The notes under the pieces are model-generated. The model made no database searches. It saw only the letters and a list, made by a program, of their open reading frames with translations, and was not told where the DNA came from. Of a stretch of DNA of 64,000 nt, positions 35,551 through 44,359 are shown piece after piece. Positions within the stretch are counted from its first letter, which is position 1. The number at the start of each line of letters is the position of its first letter. This stretch comes from GWE2-40-63 sp041664345 (GTDB lineage Bacteria > Bacteroidota > Bacteroidia > Bacteroidales > SZUA-534). Made by a program: the position numbers and the translations under genes. The stretch spans positions 1 to 64,000 of the forward strand of contig JBAYKX010000020.1 in NCBI GenBank assembly GCA_041664345.1. Reading direction: 5' to 3'.

Positions 35551-36051
35551 TTAGGTAGTAAGGTTTTCGGAATGGAAATGCTCAACCTCCAGTATTTCAT
35601 CAGCCGAGAACACCTTGTCCATGTTCAGGATCATAATAAAACCTTGATCCTTTTTGGCCATGCCCTCAATGAATTCCGATTTATATTTTGTGCCTATCGA
35701 AGGGGGTTCCTGTATATCGGCTTCGCCCAATTCAATAACTTCGTCAACCGAATCGACAATGGCACCCAATTTAGCAGCCACTCCGTTAACATGTATGTCC
35801 AAAACCAGAATACCGGTGCTTGGGCTCATCTCGGTTGGGGTCATCCCAAATTTTATGCGGGTATCAATTACCGGCAATACCAAGCCACGCAGGTTTATTA
35901 CCCCTTTCATGTAATCAGGCGCTTTTGGTATGTGGGTAATAGGCAACATCTCCAATATATTCAATACTTTGCTCACGTTCGATGCAAAATATTCTTTACC
36001 TAACCTGAAAGTAAGATAAGTGTTTGTGATGGTGTGTGTTTCGTTGCTCAT
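35551..36051 (-). CDS. cheW: CheW coupling protein, module A
   Basis: 166 aa, intact. TYLTFRLGKEYFASNVSKVLNIL, PDYMKGVINLRGLVLPVIDTR, KLGAIVDSVDEVIEL, then YKSEFIEGMAKKDQGFIMILNMDKVFS. It is nearly identical in layout to the broken copies at 43796-44302 and 39428-39577 and serves as the reference for them. It is preceded by a clear GGAGGAACTACC ribosome-binding region, unusual in this window. It is followed by the carbonic anhydrase. Confidence 0.95.
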   Translation of the reverse strand: MSNETHTITNTYLTFRLGKEYFASNVSKVLNILEMLPITHIPKAPDYMKGVINLRGLVLPVIDTRIKFGMTPTEMSPSTGILVLDIHVNGVAAKLGAIVDSVDEVIELGEADIQEPPSIGTKYKSEFIEGMAKKDQGFIMILNMDKVFSADEILEVEHFHSENLTT

Positions 36052-36148
36052 GGTAGTTCCTCCTAATTTGTTATTTTGTTATAATTGTTACTTTCTATTT
36101 CAGAAGTTGAGTGATTTGCTTTTACAAATCGCTCAACTTGGGTGTTTA

Positions 36149-36421
36149 TTAGGATACCCAATAGTCGGAACCTTGAGGAGTATTTTTAGGGTCAAGTACT
36201 CTCATCCCATTGTCAACCTCGGTTTCCATTTTTTTTATTTTACCATTGATAATGCTATCGTGCACCGTAACGGCTTTGTTAAGGATTATTTCCCATTCGG
36301 TAATTCCAAATTCTTCGTGTTTGTCAGTTACTTGAAGCTTTGGTTCTTTTTTGTTCGCCGTTTCAAACCCTAACTTTAGGGTAAAATGAGGGCTTTCTGT
36401 TGTGTGTGTGTTGTGTCTCAT
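36149..36421 (-). CDS. 90-aa protein of unknown function ending SDYW, module A
   Basis: The ATG at 36421 has AAAGGAACTACC just upstream, the same leader as the neighbouring cheW; an upstream in-frame Met at 36484 is poorer. It is soluble with no signal peptide. The central block is KLQVTDKHEEFGITEWEIILNK, and it ends QGSDYWVS. A second protein of exactly the same length at 44360-44632 shares SP-x-F, K-x-E-x-KLQ, E-x-GIT-x-WEI-x-LNK and the C-terminal SDYW. Both lie between a receiver-only gene and cheW, so this is a real, co-conserved component of the module. I know no family for it. An adaptor role is possible. Confidence 0.8.
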   Translation of the reverse strand: MRHNTHTTESPHFTLKLGFETANKKEPKLQVTDKHEEFGITEWEIILNKAVTVHDSIINGKIKKMETEVDNGMRVLDPKNTPQGSDYWVS

Positions 36422-36468
36422 GGTAGTTCCTTTTATATTGTTAGTGATAGTTTGTTTCTTTACAAACA

Positions 36469-36861
36469 TTACATAACCAAACATTTAGGGAAGTATAAAT
36501 GGCCTTGGTGTACCTCTTTAATGGCTTGTTCAATGCAATCAAATACATCCGATTTGTACACGCATCCTTTAAACCCAACCCTGATAAGTTCTGCGTGAAA
36601 AACTTGCTCAACATACATGGTAATGGCAATTACTTTTAAATTCGGAAATTGCTGCAAAATCCTTTTTGTGGTTTCAATACCATTCATTTTTTTCAATACA
36701 ATATCCATTAATATTATATCGGCACTATGAATTGTATTTAACGCTAAAAATTCCTCACCACTCGATGCTTCATCAATTACTTCCATTTTAAGTTGTTCTT
36801 CCACGAAATACTTTAAATCGTTTCTGAATTGGTAGTTATCGTCGATTAAAATTAGTTTCAT
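36469..36861 (-). CDS. Receiver-only response regulator (NarL type), module A
   Basis: 130 aa. Acidic pair DD at 7-8, phospho-acceptor Asp53 (ILMDIVLKKMNG), Thr in IAITMYVEQ, Lys in GCVYKSDVF. The sequence style (EASSGEEFLAL, GIETTKRILQQFPNLKVIAI) is that of NarL/LuxR-family receivers, but the protein ends at LYFPKCLVM before any HTH. It is first in module A, followed by the SDYW protein 47 nt later. Its paralogue at 44671-45063 has the same length and the same truncation, so loss of the HTH is ancestral and it acts by protein contact. Confidence 0.9.
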   Translation of the reverse strand: MKLILIDDNYQFRNDLKYFVEEQLKMEVIDEASSGEEFLALNTIHSADIILMDIVLKKMNGIETTKRILQQFPNLKVIAITMYVEQVFHAELIRVGFKGCVYKSDVFDCIEQAIKEVHQGHLYFPKCLVM

Positions 36862-36947
36862 TTTTTTAAGATATTTTTCTTAGTTAAAATTACACCTAGT
36901 AAAGGTCTTTTAATAGGGGGTATTATCTTATTTTGATCAGGTTATGT

Positions 36948-36995
36948 CCTAAATTTAAATAGGATTTACCCTTATTCGCAAGTGAGAAAATCCTT
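36948..36995 (-). promoter_or_regulatory. Conserved leader element, module A
   Basis: The + strand shows cctaaatttaaatagg followed by atttacccttattcgcaagtgagaaaatcctt (two adjoining pieces). It contains the inverted repeats cctaaat/..aatagg and aggattt/aaatcct. It lies about 90-135 nt upstream of the receiver gene start at 36861. Copies occur at 39645-39692, 45144-45190 and, diverged, 54911-54957, always upstream of signalling genes. It is a candidate operator or attenuator. Confidence 0.6.
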
Positions 36996-37306
36996 GTTTT
37001 GAGGTTTTTGGAAAAGGGAAGAGTGGAAAGGTAATGTTGTCATTAGTAACGAAGTGAGGAATCTCTATTAATCAACGAGAACAGTACATATTAGTATTAG
37101 CTTCTAGAGGAACTAAGCAAAGCTAACGGAAGTTAATCCCTTACCTTAGCAAGACCTGTTATTCGAAGTCATATTCTTTCAGTATTCCAATTGCTTTTTA
37201 GTCAAAAATAGAACACTAAAACTTACCTTTAGAATTCGATAAAGAAACCTTTTATAATTCACTCTCCTAAATCAACATAGAGCTATATTTTTTAGTGTGG
37301 GTTATT

Positions 37307-37367
37307 GCCGGTTACCCCTTAGTCGGGGCGCGACTTAAAGTCGCACTCCGACTTTTGGTTAACCGGC
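37307..37367. repeat. Nested cruciform / multi-arm inverted repeat
   Basis: Three concentric arms: gccggtta (37307-37314) with taaccggc (37360-37367), agtcgg with ccgact, and the perfect palindrome gcgacttaaagtcgc in the centre. It is GC-richer than its surroundings. It resembles dispersed Bacteroidota repeats. It sits about 105 nt past the stop of the MCP ending at 37473. Confidence 0.7.
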
Positions 37368-37410
37368 GAAGCTCCATCGGAACTCAAATATCGTAAAAAA
37401 AAATAATAAT

Positions 37411-37470
37411 AACTTACACTTCTTCCGGGCAATTGTTTTCATTGCTGTGGAGATTGTTTTACTAAGTTTT
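37411..37470. repeat. Duplicated trailer segment, copy 1
   Basis: The text aacttacacttc...gctgtggagattgtttt-ctaagttt directly after the MCP stop at 37473 recurs with few changes at 40135-40193, past the MCP pseudogene. It shows that duplication of the modules included non-coding 3' sequence. Confidence 0.7.
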
Positions 37471-37472
37471 AG

Positions 37473-39416
37473 TTACATTTTTTCGAACCCGCTATCCTCC
37501 GTTTTATCGTGAAACATATTCAGTTTGGCACCTTTATGCTGAACGGTTTCTTTTGCCATTTCATTGGGCTTCTGCATGTGTGCCACTTTAGCGGGTTGTT
37601 CAACATACTGTATGGTTTTTTTTGTTTGTATTTTGCTTTTCTGTTGGTTTGTGTCTGCAATCCTGAAAAAAGCTACAATTTCCTTTAATTGGTCGGCTTG
37701 ACCGGCCAATTCTTCGGCCCCTGAAGCTAATTCTTCCGATGCGGCAGCGTTTTGCTGGGTAACAGTGTTTAATTGCTGTATGGCGCTGTTGATCTGTTCA
37801 GCCCCATTGTTTTGCTCTTGCGATGCCGCTGCAATTTCTTGTACAAGTTTAGCTGTTTTTTGAATTTCGGGTATCAGGTCGGTCATCAATTTGCCGGCGC
37901 CTTCGGTAACCTCCACGCTGGTTTTTGAAAGTATCCCAATTTCATCGGCAGCTATCTTGCTGCGTTCGGCCAGTTTGCGCACCTCGGCTGCTACTACGGC
38001 AAACCCACGACCTTGTTCACCTGCCCGTGCGGCCTCAACTGCGGCATTAAGTGCCAAAATATTTGTTTGGAAAGCAATATCGTTGATAATGGTAATTTTT
38101 TGTGCAATTCCTTTAATGGATATCAAGCTCTCCTTCGAAGCTACACCTACTTTGTTCACGCCATCGAGGGCAATGGTCGATATTTTGTCGGTTTGCATGG
38201 CATTGTCGGTATTTTGGAGTATGTTGCTGGTCATTTCCTCCATCGACGAGCTTACCTCTTCGGTTGACGAGGCTTGTTCCGATGCCCCTTGCGACATTTG
38301 TTGTGCAGTGGAGCTCATTTGCATACTGGCATCGGCTATGCTGTCGGCAGCATGTTGTACATTTTCAACCACTCCAGCTATTGAGTTTACCATAACCTGC
38401 AGCGATTTTATTAATTCGTCTTTATCGGAACGCATCTCAAGCACAATAGTTAAATCACCATCTGCCACCATTTTTGCTTTTTCGGTTATATTGTTAATCG
38501 CACCAATCATTTTATTTAAGTTATTCTTAATGGCATTGAAGTCGCCATTATAGTTATCGGTTATTATGGTTGGCATATCACCTTTCGAAATGCGTTCCAC
38601 ATAATTGGCTGCCATATTCAATGGCTCAATTACTGCATCAAGTGTATGGTTAATACCTTCAGGGATAGCGCGAAATTCAAAATTCGTTTCTTCCGGATTC
38701 GCCCTTGTATTAAGTTTTCCTGCAAGGGCTGAATCTACAAGTTTCTTTGTTTCATTAAGCAACGACTTAATAACATTACTAATACCCATAATAATATAAA
38801 AACCTATTATTAAAGATAAAATTACTGCTATTATGAAAAGAATATAGGTAGCTTTTTGAGTATTAGCATTAATTTGAATGCCCTCAGTATCTAACTGATT
38901 CGATATTTGTAATTGCAGGTCGATTATTTCGCTTAATTTGGCAGTAAGCGGATCAATTGATTGATATAATTTATCTTTGACAAACACATCGAGGGCTTTA
39001 CGGTCTTCTTTATTTATGATTTGTTCCAGTTCATTAACAACCAGATTAACAGGTTTCATTAAATCCTTTGTTTCGTTGACTAATTCTAATTCCTTTCCTT
39101 CAATTTTTGTCAGTAAATATTCATTCCATTTCTCATTTACCATTTTTATCGCCTGATCAACGGAATTTTTAGTCTCTAACCATGTAAAATTCCCATTTCT
39201 AACTTTATGGGTTGCATCTACAATAAAAACGGCATAAGCATCTGAAACTGCTTTTAATTGCTCCAATGGTTTTACCCTATCAACATACATTGAATGCATA
39301 TTGTTATTAACCTTATTAAGGCTACTAATACTGAAATAACCTATTATGGCTAAGAAAACTAGCATGATACTAATCAATGCTATTAGTTTTGTCCTGATTT
39401 TCATCTTATTAAACAT
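37473..39416 (-). CDS. Methyl-accepting chemotaxis protein, middle module
   Basis: 647 aa, the longest of the set. TM1 (about 9-30), helical sensor, TM2 (about 188-212), then two HAMP-like segments, the second with ERISKGDMPTIITDNYNGDFNAIKNNLNKMI and MVADGDLTIVLE. The signalling domain has the tip NAAVEAARAGEQGRGFAVVA and is almost identical to the sister MCPs. A linker (KSKIQTKKTIQYVEQPAKVAHMQKPNEM) leads to the tail KLNMFHDKTEDSGFEKM. It starts 11 nt after a cheW remnant, the only remainder of its upstream module genes. Confidence 0.95.
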   Translation of the reverse strand: MFNKMKIRTKLIALISIMLVFLAIIGYFSISSLNKVNNNMHSMYVDRVKPLEQLKAVSDAYAVFIVDATHKVRNGNFTWLETKNSVDQAIKMVNEKWNEYLLTKIEGKELELVNETKDLMKPVNLVVNELEQIINKEDRKALDVFVKDKLYQSIDPLTAKLSEIIDLQLQISNQLDTEGIQINANTQKATYILFIIAVILSLIIGFYIIMGISNVIKSLLNETKKLVDSALAGKLNTRANPEETNFEFRAIPEGINHTLDAVIEPLNMAANYVERISKGDMPTIITDNYNGDFNAIKNNLNKMIGAINNITEKAKMVADGDLTIVLEMRSDKDELIKSLQVMVNSIAGVVENVQHAADSIADASMQMSSTAQQMSQGASEQASSTEEVSSSMEEMTSNILQNTDNAMQTDKISTIALDGVNKVGVASKESLISIKGIAQKITIINDIAFQTNILALNAAVEAARAGEQGRGFAVVAAEVRKLAERSKIAADEIGILSKTSVEVTEGAGKLMTDLIPEIQKTAKLVQEIAAASQEQNNGAEQINSAIQQLNTVTQQNAAASEELASGAEELAGQADQLKEIVAFFRIADTNQQKSKIQTKKTIQYVEQPAKVAHMQKPNEMAKETVQHKGAKLNMFHDKTEDSGFEKM

Positions 39417-39427
39417 AGTCTTAGGTT

Positions 39428-39577
39428 TTAATTAGTATTATTGTTAATCAATTGTTTTTCTCTCTTATCCGTATTCCGAATCTCTATGAGTTCCTCATCT
39501 GTAAACACTTTATCCATTTTAAAGTTCATAATACAACCCTCATCCTTTTTGGCCATCCCCTCAATAAAATCCAATTC
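39428..39577 (-). pseudogene. CheW C-terminal remnant (middle module)
   Basis: The minus strand reads ELDFIEGMAKKDEGCIMNF, KMDKVFTDEELIEIRN and so on to a TAA at 39428. It aligns with the last 45 residues or so of module A CheW (SEFIEGMAKKDQGFIMILNMDKVFSADEILEV). The N-terminal three quarters are missing. The sequence then passes straight into a copy of the module leader (39580-39700), so one deletion removed the receiver gene, the SDYW gene and most of cheW. Confidence 0.85.
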
Positions 39578-39644
39578 TAATTAAAATTAGGCATAGCAAT
39601 TGGGGTTTAAAAGAGGGTTATATCTTATATTGTGTAAGTATAAT

Positions 39645-39692
39645 CCTAAAAATAAATAGGATTTACCCTTATTCGCACGTGAGAAAATCCTT
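39645..39692 (-). promoter_or_regulatory. Conserved leader element, orphaned copy (middle module)
   Basis: cctaaaaataaatagg then atttacccttattcgcacgt-gagaaaatcctt (in two pieces), almost identical to the module A element. Its receiver gene has been deleted, so today it would drive the cheW remnant and the 647-aa MCP, if active. Confidence 0.6.
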
Positions 39693-40134
39693 ATTCTGAG
39701 GTTATTGGAATAGTGAAAAATGGAAAGGTAATGCTGAAAAGCATATAAATAGAGCATAAAGGGGTTTGTCATTTATTTATTGACGTATGCAATGTTTTAA
39801 TTGTTAGCACATTGATGTGTAATAGGGTAACAAGGTAGCAAGGTAACAGGGTATCAAGGTGAAAAAATGGGAAGGAGAGGGAATGGGGAGTTTGAAAGAT
39901 GGAAAAATGGATAATTGGAAGGATTAAAACATAATCAGGAAATTAATTCCCATTTTTCTTCCGTCATTCCAATTTTCCACAATTCCTAATGGTTTTAAAA
40001 AGGATTTATCCATATCTATAAGCGACGAATATGTTAAGTTGAACCCATGTTAATAAATACATATTGCTCTATTACTACTAATTAGCTTGTGAAATGCCAG
40101 TGGATTTCAATATTATTCTAAACAGATCAACAAG

Positions 40135-40193
40135 AACTTACACTTCATCAGGGAAGTTGTTTTCAGTGCTGTGGAGATTGTTTTGCTAAGTTT
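40135..40193. repeat. Duplicated trailer segment, copy 2
   Basis: Second copy of the 37411-37470 trailer: aacttacacttcatcaggg...gctgtggagattgttttgctaagttt. Here it is separated from the MCP pseudogene by a terminator. Confidence 0.7.
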
Positions 40194-40235
40194 GTAGCAA
40201 ATTTATCGCTATAAATCCTCAGGCACAAAAAAAAC

Positions 40236-40291
40236 ACAACCCCAAAGTGGGATGAACAGTAAGCAAAATTGTTCATGCCGTTTGGGGTTGT
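40236..40291 (-). terminator. Rho-independent terminator of module B
   Basis: acaaccccaaa (40236-40246) pairs with tttggggttgt (40281-40291), and tgaacagt-like inner arms (tgaac/gttca) extend the stem. On the minus strand the stem is followed by a long T-run (complement of caaaaaaaac). It ends the transcript of the MCP pseudogene. Confidence 0.8.
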
Positions 40292-40364
40292 TACTGTTTT
40301 AACTCCATTTTTTCGAACGCACTATCTTGTGTTTTATCGTATAAAATATTTAGTTTAGTGCTTT

Positions 40365-41999
40365 TTACGAAAATGTTGATGCCATTGCTTTAGCTTGGCT
40401 ATGTGCCACTTTAGCGGGTTGCTCTACATGCTGAATGGGTTTTTTAATTGGTGTTTTGCTTTTCAATTGATTTGAGTCTGCAATCCTGAAAAACGATACA
40501 AATTCCTTGAGTTGTTTTGCCTGGCCTGACAATTCTTCAGCACCAGCGGCCAATTCTTCTGAAGCTGTTGCGTTTTGTTGAGTTACCAAGTTTAATTGCT
40601 GAATGGCACTGTTAATTTGATCTGCTCCATTATTTTGCTCCTGCGAACCTGCGGCAATTTCCTGAACCAGCTTGGCTGTTTTTTGTATTTCAGGGGTCAA
40701 ATCGGCCATTAATTTACCAGCTCCTTCAGTCACTTCCACGCTGCTTTTCGACAAAATCCCAATTTCATCGGCTGCAATTTTACTGCGTTCAGCCAACTTG
40801 CGCACTTCGGCAGCTACCACGGCAAATCCGCGGCCTTGCTCACCAGTACGGGCAGCTTCAACAGCGGCATTCAATGCTAAAATGTTGGTTTGAAAAGCTA
40901 TGTCGTTAATAATGGTAATCTTCTGAGCAATTTCCTTAATTGAAACTAGGCTCTCATTGGCGGCTATTCCTACTTTATTCACCCCATCGAGCGCTATGGT
41001 CGAAATTTTGTCGGTATGCATGGCATTGTCGGTATTCTGCGAAATATTGGTGGTCATTTCTTCCATCGATGAGCCTACTTCTTCGGTTGACGAGGCTTGT
41101 TCCGATGCCCCTTGTGACATTTGTTGTGCGGTGATGCTCATTTGTTTCCCAGCGGAAGCAATATTGTCTGCGGCCTGAACAACCGAAGATACTACATTTT
41201 TTAACGTTTCGGTCATATCCTGCATAGTACCATATATTCCTGTTTTTTTTCTGTTTGTATCAAACCTAATAGCAAGGTTCCCGTTAGCAATTGCCTGGGT
41301 AATGGTAAATACTTCGGCAGGTTCACCTCCAATTTGGGCAATAAGCTGGCGGATTATTAAAAAGCAAAGAACACAGGTAAGAATAACAATGACAATACCT
41401 GTAAGAATGAGCATTAGAAAGCGGTTGCCAATAACTTTTGACACATTTTTTTCATACGCATAATTTTTTTCAATGGCTATTTTTACCAATTTGTCGATAA
41501 CAGCCCGATGTTCTTCATAAATTACTTTTAAATGTGTGTTCGCAATCTCTTGTGCTTTTGCTCTGTTCCCATCAAGTAGGGCAGGGAAATACAAATTTTC
41601 GGCGGTTTCGTAAAATAATTTTGCCGGGTGGTAGGACTCCGTTACTAACAATTCTTTCATTTGCCCATCCTTCAATCCATTGACCCAGAATTCATGGCGG
41701 GTATAATATTCGTCTTTCAATGTTTTGAAATGGGCAGTTATCTCTTCTATTTATGCATTGTTCGTTTCCTCTAACGATTGAAAAACTAGCAGATACGACT
41801 CAATGATATATTCAGGAGGAGGCAGTATGTCAGCAATTATATCTTTGCTCTGGATGATATTGCTATATATCGATCCATTAATTCCGATAGTTTTTATTGC
41901 ATTTGTGAACATAATTCCAAACACTATTAAACCAATAATAAAACAAAATGTTAGAAAGTACAACTTTACTGACAATTTTAGATTTACAAAATGTTTCAT
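40365..41999 (-). pseudogene. Methyl-accepting chemotaxis protein with in-frame stop and eroded tail (module B)
   Basis: One MCP frame runs from ATG 41999: MKHFVNLKLSVKLYFLTFCF (TM1), a sensor with PPPEYIIESYLLVFQSLEETNNA, then TAA at 41751-41753, and continues in the same frame IEEITAHFKTLKDEYYTRHEFW through TM2, a short HAMP-like linker, and a full signalling domain to 40365. A TTG at 41720 could give a 451-aa product lacking the first TM. The conserved C-terminal tail is also ruined: after ...AMASTFS come two stops and a frameshift, with DKTQDSAFEKM still readable near 40300-40330. It follows the intact MCP by 27 nt. Decay is recent. Confidence 0.85.
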
Positions 42000-42026
42000 A
42001 CCCTCACTTGTTAAATTAATACTTAT

Positions 42027-43748
42027 CTATATTTTTTCGAACGTGCTGTCTTCTGATTCATCGTGGAACATATTTAGTTTGGCTCCTTTGGTAGGTGCCG
42101 ATTTTACCGATGTTTTGGTTTTTTGAGCTGGTGTGGCCGCTTTTGTTTCCAGAACAGTATGTTGATAGGATTTTTTCCCGTTCATTTTTGTTTGTGTGGT
42201 ATTGCCGATTTGAAAGAACGATACAATTTCTTTTAGTTGTTCTGCCTGACCTGACAATTCCTCAGCACCTGCGGCTAATTCCTCTGAAGCTGCTGCATTT
42301 TGCTGAGTAACCGTGTTTAATTGCTGTATGGCGCTGTTAATTTGCTCAGCTCCATTATTTTGCTCTTGCGAGGCTGCTGCAATTTCCTGAACCAGCTTGG
42401 CTGTTTTTTGTATTTCAGGTGTTAAATCGGCCATTAATTTACCTGCTCCTTCAGTAACTTCCACACTGCTTTTCGACAAAATCCCGATTTCATCGGCTGC
42501 AATTTTGCTGCGTTCGGCCAATTTGCGCACTTCGGCAGCTACTACTGCAAACCCTCGTCCTTGTTCACCGGCACGGGCAGCTTCAACAGCGGCATTCAAT
42601 GCTAAAATGTTGGTTTGAAAAGCTATGTCGTTAATAATGGTAATTTTTTGGGCAATTTCTTTAATTGATATCAAGCTCTCCTTTGATGCCATACCCACTT
42701 TGTTAACCCCATCGAGGGCAATGGTCGATATTTTGTCGGTTTGCAAAGCATTGTCAGTATTCTGCAAAATATTACTGGTCATTTCCTCCATCGACGAGCT
42801 TACCTCTTCGGTTGACGAGGCTTGTTCCGATGCACCTTGCGACATTTGTTGAGCAGTGGCACTCATTTGATTGCTGGCATCGGCAATATTGTCGGCGCCG
42901 TTCATTATGTTTTCGATGACTTCTTTCAATTTATAGGTCATTTCTTTAAGCGAATTGGCTAAAATACCTATTTCGTCTTTTTGGTTTACATCTAACTCTG
43001 CGGTTAAATTGCCATTGGATAACTTGTCGGCAAATTGAACTCCTTTTGCCAAAGGTTTGGTAATTGAATTGGTAATCAATAGCGCAATAATTATTGTAAA
43101 TAAAAGGGCTATAAGAATGGAAATAATAATTACAACCCGGGCACTTGCCGATTGTTTTTCATCATCCTCAATCATAACATTGGTATTGTTCAGGTTATTT
43201 TCCAATGCAGCAACAAAAGTTTTACCCATTTTGTCGGATATTGGTACCATACGATGGTATGTTTCATCGTACTTTGCCATTAATTGACTTTTTTCTTCAG
43301 TATTTGTTGTTTGTGAAAGTGTTTTAATCAACCCGTCTAAATCAACATAAATAGCTCTCCAGTCGTTATATTCTCCTTTTAATTGTGCAATAAGTTCCCT
43401 CCCTTTTTCACTCTGCCGAGGTCGGTTCAGTATGTTTCCCCAATGTTCGTCAACCACCTTCCAAGTTTTGTTTCTTTTCTCTAATACATTTGCAAAATCT
43501 GATTGCGAATTGGTTTCACCGCCATACATAAAAACCTCTAAGGTTTGGGATCGGATGACCATCCGTTCGCCGTCCATTTTTAAAAAGTCAATCAAATCGG
43601 GCATACGGTTTAACCCAATATTATGCAAGTTTGAACTTAAGGTTGTGATTGTGTAAAAGGATAAAGAAAAAATGGCAATCATAATTATAATTAATGTGCC
43701 AAATGCAATCCAAAGCCTACTTCCGATTTTAATGTCTTTTAGTTTCAT
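42027..43748 (-). CDS. Methyl-accepting chemotaxis protein, module B
   Basis: 573 aa. TM1 (about 11-33), four-helix-bundle sensor (about 35-185), TM2 (about 190-213), HAMP, signalling domain with tip NAAVEAARAGEQGRGFAVVA. A linker rich in Thr/Lys (TKMNGKKSYQHTVLETKAATPAQ) leads to the tail KLNMFHDESEDSTFEKI. It lies 47 nt downstream of the nonsense-carrying cheW and 27 nt upstream of the MCP pseudogene. Intact and the only full receptor of module B. Confidence 0.95.
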   Translation of the reverse strand: MKLKDIKIGSRLWIAFGTLIIIMIAIFSLSFYTITTLSSNLHNIGLNRMPDLIDFLKMDGERMVIRSQTLEVFMYGGETNSQSDFANVLEKRNKTWKVVDEHWGNILNRPRQSEKGRELIAQLKGEYNDWRAIYVDLDGLIKTLSQTTNTEEKSQLMAKYDETYHRMVPISDKMGKTFVAALENNLNNTNVMIEDDEKQSASARVVIIISILIALLFTIIIALLITNSITKPLAKGVQFADKLSNGNLTAELDVNQKDEIGILANSLKEMTYKLKEVIENIMNGADNIADASNQMSATAQQMSQGASEQASSTEEVSSSMEEMTSNILQNTDNALQTDKISTIALDGVNKVGMASKESLISIKEIAQKITIINDIAFQTNILALNAAVEAARAGEQGRGFAVVAAEVRKLAERSKIAADEIGILSKSSVEVTEGAGKLMADLTPEIQKTAKLVQEIAAASQEQNNGAEQINSAIQQLNTVTQQNAAASEELAAGAEELSGQAEQLKEIVSFFQIGNTTQTKMNGKKSYQHTVLETKAATPAQKTKTSVKSAPTKGAKLNMFHDESEDSTFEKI

Positions 43749-43795
43749 AGTTTTAATTTTTAGATTATATTGTTAGTGATATTCTTCATTTATTT

Positions 43796-44302
43796 TTAGC
43801 TTTTGGCTGATTCATTGCCAGAATTGGCTTGGGTTACTTCGAGTATTTCGTCCGAAGAAAAAACCTTGTCCATATCGAGCAACATAATGAAGCCGCTTTC
43901 TTTTTAGGCCATACCTAAAATGAATTCCGATTTGTATTTTACACCGATACTGGGAGGCTGTTGAATTTGAGATTCATCCAATTCTATCACCTCATCCACT
44001 GAATCAACTATGGCACCTAGTTTTACTTCTTTACCCTCGATGTGGATATTTAATACTAAAATAGCCGTGTTGGTATCCAATTCTGTAGCTGGCATCCCAA
44101 ATTTTATCCGGGTATCAATTACCGGTAGCACCGTCCCGCGTAAATTTATGACACCTTTCATGTATTCAGGGGCTTTGGGAATTTGGGTAATGGGGAGCAT
44201 CTCCAAAATGTTCAATACTTGGCTTACGTTTGAAGCAAAGTATTCCTTACCTAACCGAAAAGTTAAGTATGTGTGAGTGATAGTGTGTGTTTCGCTGCTC
44301 AT
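43796..44302 (-). pseudogene. cheW: CheW, module B, with in-frame TAA stop
   Basis: From ATG 44302 the frame gives 132 residues of CheW (TYLTFRLGKEYFASNVSQVLNIL ... YKSEFILGMA), then TAA at 43904-43906, then the normal C-terminus in the same frame: KESGFIMLLDMDKVFSSDEILEV to the stop at 43796. Module A has GMAKKDQGF where this copy has GMA-stop-KESGF, so one A-to-T change (AAA to TAA) explains it. The shortened product lacks the last helix and about 35 residues. It may retain part of its function. Flanks are intact. Confidence 0.9.
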
Positions 44303-44359
44303 GGTAGTTCCTCCAAATTTATTTGTTTGTAATAATTTTTTGTATATCCGTTCGTGGTT

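Larger units (their letters stand above)
36862..37472. other. 611-nt intergenic region between modules A and M
   Basis: Holds the module A leader element (36948-36995), a nested cruciform (37307-37367) and a trailer segment (37411-37470) that recurs after the MCP pseudogene. No open frame of coding quality is seen. The rest is AT-rich sequence without a clear signal. Confidence 0.6.
39578..40290. other. Non-coding stretch with module leader copy and low-complexity repeats
   Basis: From about 39580 to 39740 it matches the module A leader (36880-37060) with scattered changes. 39824-39860 has irregular repeats of gggtaacaaggtagcaagg type. 40135-40193 repeats the trailer seen at 37411-37470. No gene is seen. 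Confidence 0.65.

Noticed and set aside
39824..39860. Possible CRISPR-like or direct-repeat array (gggtaacaagg units)
   Set aside because: Units are short and irregular with no constant spacers and no cas genes; low-complexity repeat.
40365..44302. Reassigned TAA codon (alternative code or recoding) suggested by two in-frame TAA stops
   Set aside because: Most intact genes in the window end with TAA, and one affected gene also has a frameshift and further stops, so decay or error is the simpler explanation.
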